Source: Leptonema sp964619535 (GTDB lineage Bacteria > Spirochaetota > Leptospiria > Leptospirales > Leptonemataceae). From it: a DNA stretch of 64,000 bases. This document shows positions 1 through 8,824 of the stretch, piece by piece; position 1 is the first letter of the stretch; every line of letters starts with the position of its first letter. The notes below the pieces were generated by a model. The model was given only the letters and a program-made list of their open reading frames with translations, had not been told where the DNA came from and did not search any database. Location: the NCBI GenBank assembly GCA_964619535.1, contig CAZUEX010000006.1:62001-126000 (forward strand), read 5' to 3'. The translations under genes and the position numbers were made by a program.

Positions 1-2087
1 TCGGAGACCAGGCAAGTGTCGTAAACAATGACTTTATACAGGGAATCGACGTCTACACCGGAACATTTCCGGCTCGCTATGGCCTTGCAACGGGCGGCAT
101 CGTCGCCATCAGAGCCCCCGATGCCAGCACGATTACGAAGTCATCGGGGCACTTCAATCTGGCCTTCTTTCTTTCTGATGCTCATTACGAAACGATTTTG
201 CACGAAACAGAGAGCAGCAAGATCTACTTTGCCGGGGCTGCACGTAAGTCGTATCCCAACTATGTACTGCTGCAAACGGCACCGCAGGCAATCCCTCCCA
301 ATGCAAAGTTCGCAGACTACGCCGGTGGTCAGTTCAAGCTCGGCCTGAAAACGACATCCCATGAAATCAGCATGCTTTATGCAGGAGCACGGGACCGATT
401 GCGTTATACACAGGCCGTAGCCCAGGCAGAAAGCAACAGCCAGACGGCCCTTCTTTCTCTTCTGAATCCTGAAGCGGATCTCAATAACTACGACTCCAAT
501 ACCGATACCAGGCCCCCCGTTGGCGTGGACAGGGAATTCCATACCGGTGGTCTGCGATGGCAGTTCGACAGCGGTCGTCTGTCACAGACCCTGCAGGGGC
601 AGATTAACCGCTTTCGCGAACAATTCGAGGTAGACTTCCGCTCTCCCTTTACCGGAGAAAAGGTATTCAACTTTGAGATTCTCGATAATCGCCTGGAAAG
701 CCAGGCCTTCTACGAACTCGAGGCAGAGCCTATCAAAAAGCATCTTTTTCTTCGCGTGGGATCAGAGTATCGCCAGTATGATCATGAGCTTTCCATGCAA
801 AATTTAACCGAAAGCTCTTCTGCAAACCCCAACACCCCTTCCTTTATCGATACCATGAACCAGCTGATCAGTGAAAACCGCACCTTCCGGGCACTTTACG
901 ACGGAGATCAGACGTTTTACTTTACCAGCTCTGCCTTTGCAGAGATTGAAATCCTGTATAACGGATTTCGCATCACCCCGGGCATTCGGTCCGATTACTA
1001 TTCCCTTTCCGGGGATTCCGGCACAGGCCCTCGACTGGGCATCGAGTATCTGTTCGAATCGACAAAGACCAGATTGCTTGCTTCCGCCTCGCGTCATTTC
1101 TCGCCTCCCGGCGGGTTGGAGCAGGTATCGTATGAAGCAGGCAATCCCTATCTACGCATGGAACGATCCGACCATGCAGCGGCCGGTATCGAACAGATGC
1201 TCGGGCAGTCGTTTCTGATCCGAATCGAAGGCTACCGCAACATCTATCGTCAGCTGGTCGTTGAGGATGAATGGAACCACCTCCCTTTTTCGCCCCGCAC
1301 CAACAAAAGGGATCTTGTGGAACGCCTGGATGCCATTCTTGAAGCGCCGCTGGAGGCCAGGCCACTTTTCTATTCTAACGAAGGTACAGGGGAAAGCCAT
1401 GGCATCGAAGTCTTCGTCATCAAGAAGACTCCCCGACATGGCCGCGGCCTTTCTGGCTGGCTCAGCTTCACGGCCTCCTGGACCAAACGAAACAATCATC
1501 AGCCGCGGCTGAACGATGAAGAACGAAAGGAATTTAACCGCCGAACCCTGGGGAAGACCCTGTTCCTGTATTATCGCTCTGGACCGCTGCAGTATCTGCA
1601 ATACGAAGATGGTCACGAGGAGTGGCTGTACGATAATGACAGAGAAGAGTTATACGACCTGGATCGAACCTACCAGGCAAGCCTCGTTCTGCGCTACGGC
1701 TTCAATGCAACCTGGCGCCTGGGCGGACACTGGAAGTATGCCGACAACGTTCCTTATACGCCTATCGTCGATGCCGAGAAAACAGGCTCTACCTTCTCCA
1801 CGTACATTCCCGAGTATTCCGGGGCCTATAACAGCAGCAGACTGAAACCCGTTCATCAGCTGAGCATCCGGCTGGACCACTTTGACAATTACGAATGGGG
1901 ATACGCCAACTGGTTTATCGAACTGATCAACGTTTACGGCCATCGGAATCCAGAAGAAGAGAGCTTCAATTTCCTCTACCCGTATGTCCGTGGCTTTAAC
2001 CCTGAGATCCGCTATGAGTCCAATTATCTGACCGGTAGCTCCGGGCGACTGCCCCTGCTCAATGCCGGTCTGGAGATGCGATTCTAA
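1..2087 (+). CDS. TonB-dependent outer-membrane receptor, 5' truncated
   Basis: The reading frame is open from base 3 without a stop, so the gene begins before the window and about 694 codons are visible. The first visible residues contain FPARYGLATGG, the end of a TonB-receptor plug domain. What follows is a long beta-barrel sequence rich in aromatic and alternating residues, including a YEAGNPYLRMERSDH segment typical of receptor barrels, and it ends in Phe (LEMRF), the usual BAM recognition end. Such receptors import iron chelates, cobalamin or other scarce ligands using TonB energy. The ligand cannot be told, because the signal peptide, TonB box and most of the plug lie outside. An ATG at 198 is internal, not the start. 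No TonB/ExbBD genes are nearby. Confidence 0.85.
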   Translation, partial: GDQASVVNNDFIQGIDVYTGTFPARYGLATGGIVAIRAPDASTITKSSGHFNLAFFLSDAHYETILHETESSKIYFAGAARKSYPNYVLLQTAPQAIPPNAKFADYAGGQFKLGLKTTSHEISMLYAGARDRLRYTQAVAQAESNSQTALLSLLNPEADLNNYDSNTDTRPPVGVDREFHTGGLRWQFDSGRLSQTLQGQINRFREQFEVDFRSPFTGEKVFNFEILDNRLESQAFYELEAEPIKKHLFLRVGSEYRQYDHELSMQNLTESSSANPNTPSFIDTMNQLISENRTFRALYDGDQTFYFTSSAFAEIEILYNGFRITPGIRSDYYSLSGDSGTGPRLGIEYLFESTKTRLLASASRHFSPPGGLEQVSYEAGNPYLRMERSDHAAAGIEQMLGQSFLIRIEGYRNIYRQLVVEDEWNHLPFSPRTNKRDLVERLDAILEAPLEARPLFYSNEGTGESHGIEVFVIKKTPRHGRGLSGWLSFTASWTKRNNHQPRLNDEERKEFNRRTLGKTLFLYYRSGPLQYLQYEDGHEEWLYDNDREELYDLDRTYQASLVLRYGFNATWRLGGHWKYADNVPYTPIVDAEKTGSTFSTYIPEYSGAYNSSRLKPVHQLSIRLDHFDNYEWGYANWFIELINVYGHRNPEEESFNFLYPYVRGFNPEIRYESNYLTGSSGRLPLLNAGLEMRF

Positions 2088-2230
2088 TTCATCGGATACC
2101 ACCTGGCAGGAGGCCAGATGCCTGGTGCTGCCGGCCAATTGCCTGTCATTAATCAAAATAGAAAAAACTTCTTGTTGCAGCCCGCTCCCATAATTTTTAT
2201 TCGTCATGAAGACGCAATACTGTCATCATT

Positions 2231-4120
2231 ATGTCATACAATCGACTTCTTAAACTGCTACATTTTTCGGTCCGCACCATCGTCCGTACCGTGCAGAGGA
2301 TTCCCGTTCCGCTGCAGTTTCTGGTCTCGTCCGTTCTCCTCTTTGTGTACGTGCAGACGCATTTTGAATATTACAGCTACAATCCCTTCTTTACCTATCT
2401 GCTTGACCTGCGGCTGGACCGCCTTTTCCGCATTATCCATCCGCTTGACTTCTTTTTGCGGTTGCTGTTAAACCTGCTTATACTCTTTGCCCTGCATGCC
2501 CTTTTCTATGCCGCTGCCGGGCGCAGTCAAACGGCCATCCTGTTAACCGCCCTTCTTGTCCTCTTCTTACATCAGGCCAACCACACGAAGTTCATTCACC
2601 TGCGGGATGCCATATCCGTGCAAAACCTTCTCTATCTCGACCAGATCCCTGAAATACTGAAGCATGGCTACAGGCCAGAGCCAGGTTTCTTTATCGGTGC
2701 AGGCCTGGCCATCCTTGCCCTTCCACTGTGGGTCGTCATCCAGAGGCACTTCAAGAAGCTGCCGGTAAAACGACGCTGGCAATGGGCCACCGTCGCCGCA
2801 AGCATCCTGGGCGTCTTTTTTATTCCTGGCGTTAACGTTGCAGCCGGTAAGGCCTTTCGTCTGGAGAAGCACTACTATTCCGCTGCCCTGTCTATGAAAG
2901 ACAACGGCTTCTTTGCTGCCCTGGCCTCCGACGTTACCCGAACCGTGAACAAGAAGACAGCCAGAAGACCGCCGGCCTACTCTCAGACCGAGGTGGAGCG
3001 TATCCTTGCACCGTTTAGAGGACGAACAGAAAGAAGCGAGGAACCGGTCCGCATCATCATCTATCTCATGGAAAGCTTCTGGGATCCGGTACAGTTTGCA
3101 GAGCTGGGGCTGCAGGATGATCCGCTGCGCGAGTTTCGCCAGCTGCAGAGACAGTCTGCCTATGCCGGTCAGCTGCATTCGCCGACGTTTGGAGGCTTTA
3201 CCGTCCAGGCAGAGTTTGAGATTCTCACCGGTTTCAGTGCCCATCTGGCCGAAGACACGGCCTACAGAACGATCGATCAGCCGGCCTTCTCTCTGGCCTC
3301 TTACGTTAAAGACATCCGACCGGCCACGAATCTTTTTGTAACCTCCCACAATGCCTGGTTCTGGGACCGCAGCCGTATCTTGCCACGCCTGGGCATGGAT
3401 GTTCTAAAGGAGCAAACAGACTTCGCATGCCGGGATTACAAGGGGGCATGGAACTGTCCTTCTGAAGCCTGCCTGATCGAAGAGGCGCTTGGTTTTATGG
3501 ACCGTGAGATCAAGCCCGGTCAGAGCTCTGTGATTCTTCTCAATGGCGTGCAGAACCACGGGCCTTATGAAAAGCCGTATGCAGAGGTTCCCTCTGCTAT
3601 TCGAACCTTTCGCATGACCGGCGATATAACAGATAAGGACCGACTGCGCCTGCAGAACAACCTGAACCATCTTGCCGATCTTTCCCGGGCATTAAAGACG
3701 CTGACGGATTCCCTCAGGCATCGAAAAGAGCGGATCGTCCTTCTTGCCTTTGGCGACCACCTGCCGGGGGGATACGACTTCTATGCCAGGCAAAGCGAAG
3801 AAAAGCTGCATCGCACCCCCTTCCTGATCTGGACCAACCGGCCTGCCGCCAGGCGCAGGATTCCTGTGATCGGAGCAAACTACCTGCCAGGCCTGGCACT
3901 GTCCCTTTCCGGACTGAAAACCCTGCCCGTTCATGAATTCATGAACACCGTTTCCCGTCGCATCCCCGTCATTACACCACAGATGGCCGCCCAGGCCAGG
4001 GATGCTCTCTTTCAGGAAGAGTCAGAACTACCGGAACCCAACATCCGTCTGCTTCGCGATTTTGCACTGATCCAGTATGATCTGCTACATGGCGAGGGCT
4101 TTGCCCGCAAAATTCGCTAA
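2231..4120 (+). CDS. LtaS/OpgB-like membrane phosphoglycerol transferase (sulfatase fold)
   Basis: Protein of 629 residues. The first ~210 hold several hydrophobic segments; the remainder is an extracytoplasmic alkaline-phosphatase/sulfatase-type domain. The LtaS metal and catalytic positions can be matched: E281 in YLMESFWD, the probable nucleophile T324 in GGFTVQAEFE, H443 in QNHGPY, and D509-H510 in FGDHLPG. The family transfers phosphoglycerol, or in relatives phosphoethanolamine, to glycans or lipids at the outer face of the inner membrane. In a diderm an OpgB-like role on periplasmic glucans or surface glycan is more likely than lipoteichoic acid synthesis; that is inference. A clear paralogue starts at 62896. 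The 143 bases before the start hold no obvious gene. Confidence 0.8.
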   Translation: MSYNRLLKLLHFSVRTIVRTVQRIPVPLQFLVSSVLLFVYVQTHFEYYSYNPFFTYLLDLRLDRLFRIIHPLDFFLRLLLNLLILFALHALFYAAAGRSQTAILLTALLVLFLHQANHTKFIHLRDAISVQNLLYLDQIPEILKHGYRPEPGFFIGAGLAILALPLWVVIQRHFKKLPVKRRWQWATVAASILGVFFIPGVNVAAGKAFRLEKHYYSAALSMKDNGFFAALASDVTRTVNKKTARRPPAYSQTEVERILAPFRGRTERSEEPVRIIIYLMESFWDPVQFAELGLQDDPLREFRQLQRQSAYAGQLHSPTFGGFTVQAEFEILTGFSAHLAEDTAYRTIDQPAFSLASYVKDIRPATNLFVTSHNAWFWDRSRILPRLGMDVLKEQTDFACRDYKGAWNCPSEACLIEEALGFMDREIKPGQSSVILLNGVQNHGPYEKPYAEVPSAIRTFRMTGDITDKDRLRLQNNLNHLADLSRALKTLTDSLRHRKERIVLLAFGDHLPGGYDFYARQSEEKLHRTPFLIWTNRPAARRRIPVIGANYLPGLALSLSGLKTLPVHEFMNTVSRRIPVITPQMAAQARDALFQEESELPEPNIRLLRDFALIQYDLLHGEGFARKIR

Positions 4121-4179
4121 ACGCCGGATTCCGTAAAATTGCACTGGTCCAGATATCGGCACCGTGCTACGTTGCAGGT

Positions 4180-5097
4180 ATGGCACGTATCATTCTGACC
4201 GGCGGCAGCGGACTTGTAGGCAGGCGTCTATCCGAACAGCTTTTGCAGGAAGGGCATCAGATCACACACCTTGCCAGCTCTTCACGTAAGGCCACCATTC
4301 CTACCGTAGCATACGATCCCCTTGCCGATGCCATGCCCGACGAGGCCCGAACGGCCCTTTTGCAGAGTGATATCGTTATCCACCTGGCTGGCGAGCCCAT
4401 CGCAGCCAGACGCTGGTCCGATGCTCAGAAAGAACGCATCATGCAGAGCCGGGTAGCCTCTACCAACCTGCTCTGCAGCACCATCCTCGAAGCAAAGAAA
4501 CATGGCGAGAAGCATCCGCAAAGGTTTATCCAGGCCTCGGCCACCGGTTATTATGGCGATCGAGGCGATGAATGGGTCGATGAATCTTCACCGGCCGGTT
4601 CAGGCTTTCTGGCCGACACGGCAAAGGCCTGGGAGAAAGCCTCCACATCCCTGGGCGATACGATCTCTACTGCCTCGGTTCGTATCGGCATTGTGCTTGA
4701 TCGCAAAGGGGGAGCGCTTCCGCGCATGGCCTTGCCCGTTAAGATGTTTCTCGGTGCCATTCCCGGCTCGGGAAAGCAGTGGATGAGCTGGATTCATCTG
4801 GATGACCTGACGGCCATTTTTCGATGGCTGGTGCAGCATGATCGACTAACGGGCCCCTTTAATGCCGTTTCTCCAGAGCCGGTTCCAACGTCTCTGTTCA
4901 TGCAGGAGCTGGCGCGAACTCTGCACAGGCCAACCCATATGCTGCACATTCCAGAAACGGCCTTAAGGCTTGCCATGGGAGAGATGGCAGAGCTTATTCT
5001 GTCGGGATCCCGCGTTGCATCGTCAAAGATCCAGGATACGGGATTCTCGTTTCGCTTTCGTTCTTTACAGGCAGCCTTTGCCGATCTCTTTCCGTAG
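4180..5097 (+). CDS. TIGR01777-family NAD(P)-binding epimerase (YfcH/SDR39U1-like)
   Basis: Protein of 305 residues starting with a Rossmann nucleotide loop GGSGLVGRRL at residues 8-17. The pattern HLAGEPIAARRW (about residue 70), the ATGYYGDRGDEWVDE region (about 121-135) and the C-terminal DUF1731-like tail are those of the YfcH family of atypical short-chain dehydrogenases. The physiological substrate of this family is not known. The YYGDRG tyrosine sits where epimerases carry the catalytic Tyr. The ATG is 59 bases after the preceding gene; a weak GCAGG precedes it. Same strand as both neighbours, but no functional link is evident. Confidence 0.85.
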   Translation: MARIILTGGSGLVGRRLSEQLLQEGHQITHLASSSRKATIPTVAYDPLADAMPDEARTALLQSDIVIHLAGEPIAARRWSDAQKERIMQSRVASTNLLCSTILEAKKHGEKHPQRFIQASATGYYGDRGDEWVDESSPAGSGFLADTAKAWEKASTSLGDTISTASVRIGIVLDRKGGALPRMALPVKMFLGAIPGSGKQWMSWIHLDDLTAIFRWLVQHDRLTGPFNAVSPEPVPTSLFMQELARTLHRPTHMLHIPETALRLAMGEMAELILSGSRVASSKIQDTGFSFRFRSLQAAFADLFP

Positions 5098-5167
5098 CGG
5101 TCCCGTAACTTATGCACGATCCCAAAAGGATCGACGTATAGCTGCATTTCCTTTTCTTGTTACTACG

Positions 5168-5521
5168 ATGGATCGTGCCTCTCAAGTTCTGCGCTCTCTT
5201 GGTCAGCCAAACCTTGAACGCCATATCTTCCTGTGCTGTGGTGGAGACAAAGAGAAGTGCTGCTCCGGCCAGGCTGGACTAAAATCCTGGAACTATCTTA
5301 AAAGGCGACTGAACGAAACCGGCCTTGCAAAAGACGGACGGGTCTTTCGAACAAAGGCTGCCTGCCTTCGCGTATGCACAGAAGGCCCCATTGCTGTCGT
5401 CTATCCAGACAATGTATGGTATCGCTCCTGCACAGAAGAGGTTCTGGAAAAAATCATCCAGGAACATCTCATCCAGGGGAAGCCTGTCAGCGAATATCGA
5501 ATCGACCAGCCTTCCGATTAA
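5168..5521 (+). CDS. Thioredoxin-like [2Fe-2S] ferredoxin
   Basis: Small protein of 117 residues if started at the ATG at 5168. The frame is open further upstream, but that part overlaps the previous gene and has no family similarity. Cysteines at 23, 24, 31, 32, 66 and 70 and the segments CLRVCTEGP and VVYPDNVWY match thioredoxin-fold [2Fe-2S] ferredoxins (Aquifex-type, related to NuoE). Four of the six cysteines should bind the cluster: one or two from the 23-32 group plus C66 and C70. It would act as a soluble one-electron carrier or cluster-binding protein. Its partner is not evident. The doubled cysteines in the first group are slightly unusual. Confidence 0.8.
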   Translation: MDRASQVLRSLGQPNLERHIFLCCGGDKEKCCSGQAGLKSWNYLKRRLNETGLAKDGRVFRTKAACLRVCTEGPIAVVYPDNVWYRSCTEEVLEKIIQEHLIQGKPVSEYRIDQPSD

Positions 5522-5531
5522 GCCGGATGCT

Positions 5532-6647
5532 CTATGCCGGTTTTACAGGTCTTCTGTTCTGACGCTGCATAAGAAACGGCCGTTCCAGAAGCACGTACAG
5601 CACCGTTGATCCCAATACGGCCACGATCAGGGCCCATGTCCACCCAAGCAGCACATCGACCATTCCGCTCGACGTACTCAGTCCAATCTGATGCAGACCA
5701 ACGGTTAAAAGGATCGGATGCCACAGGTACATGGTATAGCTGATGCGCGCAAGAAAGCGAAGCGCTGTACAGGAAAGAAGCCGTGCCAGCAGCACAGATT
5801 TCAAAGACAGGAAAAGCAACAGTCCAAAGCCAGCGGCGAAAAACGTATAACGAAAGGTGCGGTAGAAGAATCCTTCTATCGTGCATAGATGAGCCGACAG
5901 TAGAAGCGATACGGCCACCAGCAATAACAGGCGCTTCATCCCCGACGACAGGTCAAATGCCCGCAGGTGCACAACAAGCATGCCTGCTACAAGCCCATCC
6001 AGACGCGTATGCGTATAGAAATACCCATCCGCATCCTCATACGACATCAGACGAAAGACCAGTGGAAGAACAAAAAGCAGCCCAAGCAAAGGAACGACGG
6101 ATCGCCCCTTCTTCCGAAGCCATGCAAAGGCCTGTACAAGAAGCGGCAAAAGCAGGTAAAAGTGCACCTCCACCGACAGGGACCAGCCCGGTTCAAGCAG
6201 GCGATGCGGCGTATAATTCGATACAAAAATCAGATCGGCCCAGGCATACGATAGAGATGTCTGAAGCTTTGTGGCGAGCTCCAGCTGCCCCGCCTGCCCT
6301 ACTGTATCGGCTAATTCGATCACATACAGCGCAGCGCCGGCCAGGGCAAAGTAGTAGGCAGGCAGTATGCGCCTGGCCCTCTTTTGTGCATACAGAAGCA
6401 GGTCATTGCGGTATAAGGGAGCCCGACTGTAGAGAAGAAATCCGCTCAATACAAAGAACAGATCCACCCCGGAGGTAAGGTTGCGCGCCATGCGATCGAT
6501 CCACGAAAACGGTACGTCAAGCCAGGGACCGGCTGGCACATAAAGATGCAGCAGTAAAATCGAAAGAACGGCAAAGGCGCGCAGGCCATTGAGCGCGTCA
6601 ATTTCGCCTTCGCGACGCCTGAAGAGATCGGCGACGATGGCATTCAT
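5532..6647 (-). CDS. Acyltransferase family 3 (OafA/YrhL-like) membrane protein
   Basis: About 371 residues. The early NGLRAFAVLSILLLHLY segment carries the conserved RxxA...H pattern of the acyltransferase-3 family, and VDLFFVLSGFLLYSR is its second hallmark. About ten hydrophobic segments follow, with the typical PGWSLSVEVHFYLLLPLL (SLSxExxFY) motif in the middle. The family O-acylates membrane-accessible carbohydrate such as LPS sugars, peptidoglycan or antibiotics. The C-terminus is basic (MQRQNRRPVKPA). The ATG at 6647 is chosen; a TTG six codons upstream (6665) has a GGAG at better spacing and could be the real start. It lies tail-to-tail with the ferredoxin gene (10-base gap). Confidence 0.85.
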   Translation of the reverse strand: MNAIVADLFRRREGEIDALNGLRAFAVLSILLLHLYVPAGPWLDVPFSWIDRMARNLTSGVDLFFVLSGFLLYSRAPLYRNDLLLYAQKRARRILPAYYFALAGAALYVIELADTVGQAGQLELATKLQTSLSYAWADLIFVSNYTPHRLLEPGWSLSVEVHFYLLLPLLVQAFAWLRKKGRSVVPLLGLLFVLPLVFRLMSYEDADGYFYTHTRLDGLVAGMLVVHLRAFDLSSGMKRLLLLVAVSLLLSAHLCTIEGFFYRTFRYTFFAAGFGLLLFLSLKSVLLARLLSCTALRFLARISYTMYLWHPILLTVGLHQIGLSTSSGMVDVLLGWTWALIVAVLGSTVLYVLLERPFLMQRQNRRPVKPA

Positions 6648-6733
6648 GGCAGATCGCAACTGCAAAGGACTGCTCCGGTTCGCGTCAACGGATTCAGATG
6701 AAGGATACAGAGAAGGATTTCAAGAAAAAAATC

Positions 6734-6751
6734 CCGGGCCTTTCGGCCCGG
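6734..6751 (-). terminator. Rho-independent terminator after the LruC lipoprotein gene
   Basis: On the minus strand CCGGGCC-GAAA-GGCCCGG (7 bp stem, GAAA tetraloop) is followed by GATTTTTTT. It sits 30 bases past the stop codon of the LruC gene and before the acyltransferase gene, so it separates the two minus-strand units. Confidence 0.85.
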
Positions 6752-6780
6752 TAAACGCAACCCTAAACAGTGGAGTCAAT

Positions 6781-8238
6781 TTACGCCTCAAATTCAGACC
6801 GTCCGCGTAGAAAAAGCAGGACGATCAAGCCCGTCAGCATCACCGCCACAAAGGCCCAGAGCAGGGACTGATGGGAAATCCCAAGCCTCAACACATAGGC
6901 AGCAACGGGGCTTCGCATAAAATAATGGTACAGGTAGGTATGAGAATCCGGAGAGGTCTGCAGGTACCAGTCGCGCTGCCGGGCTCCGTCCGACAGAAGC
7001 CATTCCTGGAATTCCGGATATCCTCTTCTTATGTGATTTCCTTCCAGAGGCCAGTTCCACTCAGCCGGAATCAGAAGAGCGCCTGGCAGCGTGGCCTCGC
7101 CTCTGGCAGAAGAGGCATTTGCGGACAGCTGGATCGTCTTTTTTGTATCGACGACATACAGAAAAAGATCAAAAGGAGCACCTGTGGCCAGCCTCGGTTC
7201 ATCAAAGACGACCTCGATCTCAGAACTGTAACCACTTATAAAATCCGTATCGCTGCGTACGTTACAGGAGCCCGGGCACAGGACGCTGGAATCAAAAAGA
7301 TGATCGCTGTTCTGTGAGGGGCGATCAAAGTATTCTCTGTTTCTCGGAAACAGAGGAAGGGCTGTCAGGTCTTCCAGGCTTCGCTTGATATCAACGACAA
7401 CCTGGTTCTCACCGTTTCGCACCACGATGTGCACCACACCGCTTCCCGGCAGATTCAGAAAAGGATTGTGCCTGTATTGAGCCCCCCGCGCCAGTACGCG
7501 ATACATGCCCCGGAATCGCACAACGCGACCTGCAGCATCCCTGTCCTCTTCATTCTTCGCATACATAACGAGGTCATTGTAGTCGGCATCACCGGCTTCA
7601 GGACGGTCTTCAAAGGCAATGACAGAGGGGTTTTTTTCGGGAAAGACAAGTCGAAAAGAACGAGTGGCATCATGGGGATAGGCATCCAGCGAATCAGGAA
7701 CGCCATCGCCATCCGTATCGGCATGCTGTACGGCACCGGTTCGCTCCGAGAAGGCAATCTGACGCTCAATGCTGTTCAGGCTTTCGGTGCGGATGGCCTG
7801 GGAGGCCACGGTCTTGCCGGCATGAACGGTCAGCCATACCTCATTCGAGGTAGCAAGAGTCGTCAGCTGTCCAACCACCCTTCCTTCCTCGTCGGTTATG
7901 CTCTGAAAAAGGGCTGTACCACCGTTGGCCGGATCAGAAAAGCCTACGATCGCTCCCTGCACGGGACCATCGGGATCCATCACAACGACGTTTACGTCCG
8001 TTCGCACCACCGTTTGCAGGCCATCCACGCTTTCATCCTTCCGATCTGAAACGATGGCACGGGCATACTGTCCGTCATCTGCCATCGCCAGCCCATTTGT
8101 AATCGGAATATGCATGCTCGTCCTGCCCGTGAGGTTCAGCAGGGGGAAAAACGGCTCTTTTTCTGTTCTCGAACACGATACCAGCAGCATAATCCCGCTA
8201 AGGACCATGGTGGACCATGCACTGCGATCGGTTCTCAT
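6781..8238 (-). CDS. LruC-domain lipoprotein with C-terminal membrane segment
   Basis: 485 residues from the ATG at 8238, which follows a GAGGAA Shine-Dalgarno; the frame is open further upstream but that sequence overlaps the next gene and is not protein-like. Residues 1-22 are a lipoprotein signal with lipobox LVSC (Cys22). A calcium-loop-like DTDGDGVPDSLDAYP stretch (about residue 195) leads into the LruC domain, recognised by the acidic GDADYNDLVMY signature. LruC of Leptospira is an exported lipoprotein recognised in uveitis; the domain's biochemical role is unknown. Unusually, the C-terminus has a second hydrophobic segment (LLWAFVAVMLTGLIVLLFL) and a short basic/acidic tail, suggesting anchoring at both ends. 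A terminator follows. Confidence 0.8.
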   Translation of the reverse strand: MRTDRSAWSTMVLSGIMLLVSCSRTEKEPFFPLLNLTGRTSMHIPITNGLAMADDGQYARAIVSDRKDESVDGLQTVVRTDVNVVVMDPDGPVQGAIVGFSDPANGGTALFQSITDEEGRVVGQLTTLATSNEVWLTVHAGKTVASQAIRTESLNSIERQIAFSERTGAVQHADTDGDGVPDSLDAYPHDATRSFRLVFPEKNPSVIAFEDRPEAGDADYNDLVMYAKNEEDRDAAGRVVRFRGMYRVLARGAQYRHNPFLNLPGSGVVHIVVRNGENQVVVDIKRSLEDLTALPLFPRNREYFDRPSQNSDHLFDSSVLCPGSCNVRSDTDFISGYSSEIEVVFDEPRLATGAPFDLFLYVVDTKKTIQLSANASSARGEATLPGALLIPAEWNWPLEGNHIRRGYPEFQEWLLSDGARQRDWYLQTSPDSHTYLYHYFMRSPVAAYVLRLGISHQSLLWAFVAVMLTGLIVLLFLRGRSEFEA

Positions 8239-8314
8239 GCGCTGTTCCTCGAATAAAGAGACGCAGACATCCGCCTTATTCCGACATTTTTTTCTGTTGC
8301 ACAATGAATTTTTG

Positions 8315-8824
8315 TCAGAATTCGATGGATTCGTCCTCCCAGGGGAAACGCACCCACACCCACTCATCCACCTGGCGGGCAAATACGGTACGCTCAAAAG
8401 GCAGGGGCCGCTGCCTGTGCCGGTATAGAAAGGCCGCATCGAAATCCACATCGGGAAAGAGTCCCTGGATCGTTGCGGCCGTGCGACCGGTGGCCAGTAT
8501 GTCATCACAGAGGAGGTAGCGCCTCCCTGACTGAAGCTCCGGCTTGAAGTAGACTTTGAAATCGCCAGATTCGTAGCCGGTATACGAGGCAATGTGGATA
8601 TAGGAAACAGGCAGCTGCAGGCGCCTGGAAAGGAAGTCCGAAAGATAAAAGCCGCCTCGAAGGGGACAGAGAATGCCCTCGTATTCATGTCGCTGCCGAA
8701 GGGATGCAACCTGCCCGTACAGGTTCAAGGCCATATCACGAAAAGCCCCAAAGGAAAGCTCAATCTCGTTCTGCACGGCAGCACTTTTCAGGGCAACGGT
8801 TTCTTCGTCTTTGTCTTTATTCAT
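8315..8824 (-). CDS. Phosphoribosyltransferase, Gpt (xanthine PRT)-like
   Basis: 169 residues. The PRPP-binding loop is CDDILATGRTAATI (about 107-120), with the preceding pyrophosphate-loop region CPLRGGFYLSDFLSRRL. The ending DEWVWVRFPWED resembles the C-terminus of E. coli Gpt, in which a Trp covers the purine. This suggests salvage of xanthine/guanine or a related base; orotate phosphoribosyltransferase is a less likely alternative that pyrC next door would hint at. The start ATG overlaps the end of pyrC (the pyrC stop TAA lies inside ATGAATAA), so translation is coupled. Confidence 0.75.
   Translation of the reverse strand: MNKDKDEETVALKSAAVQNEIELSFGAFRDMALNLYGQVASLRQRHEYEGILCPLRGGFYLSDFLSRRLQLPVSYIHIASYTGYESGDFKVYFKPELQSGRRYLLCDDILATGRTAATIQGLFPDVDFDAAFLYRHRQRPLPFERTVFARQVDEWVWVRFPWEDESIEF

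Noticed and set aside
2567..3349. 260-codon minus-strand ORF inside the LtaS-like gene
   Set aside because: Opposite conserved catalytic motifs; no similarity of its own.
5117..5133. CGATCC-CAAAA-GGATCG hairpin as a terminator
   Set aside because: Only six pairs and no T-run follows; it lies before the ferredoxin gene on the same strand, so it is left unassigned.
8239..8709. Long N-terminal extension of the LruC gene
   Set aside because: It overlaps the phosphoribosyltransferase gene, has Ser/Pro/Cys-rich non-protein-like composition, and a lipoprotein signal starts cleanly at 8238.
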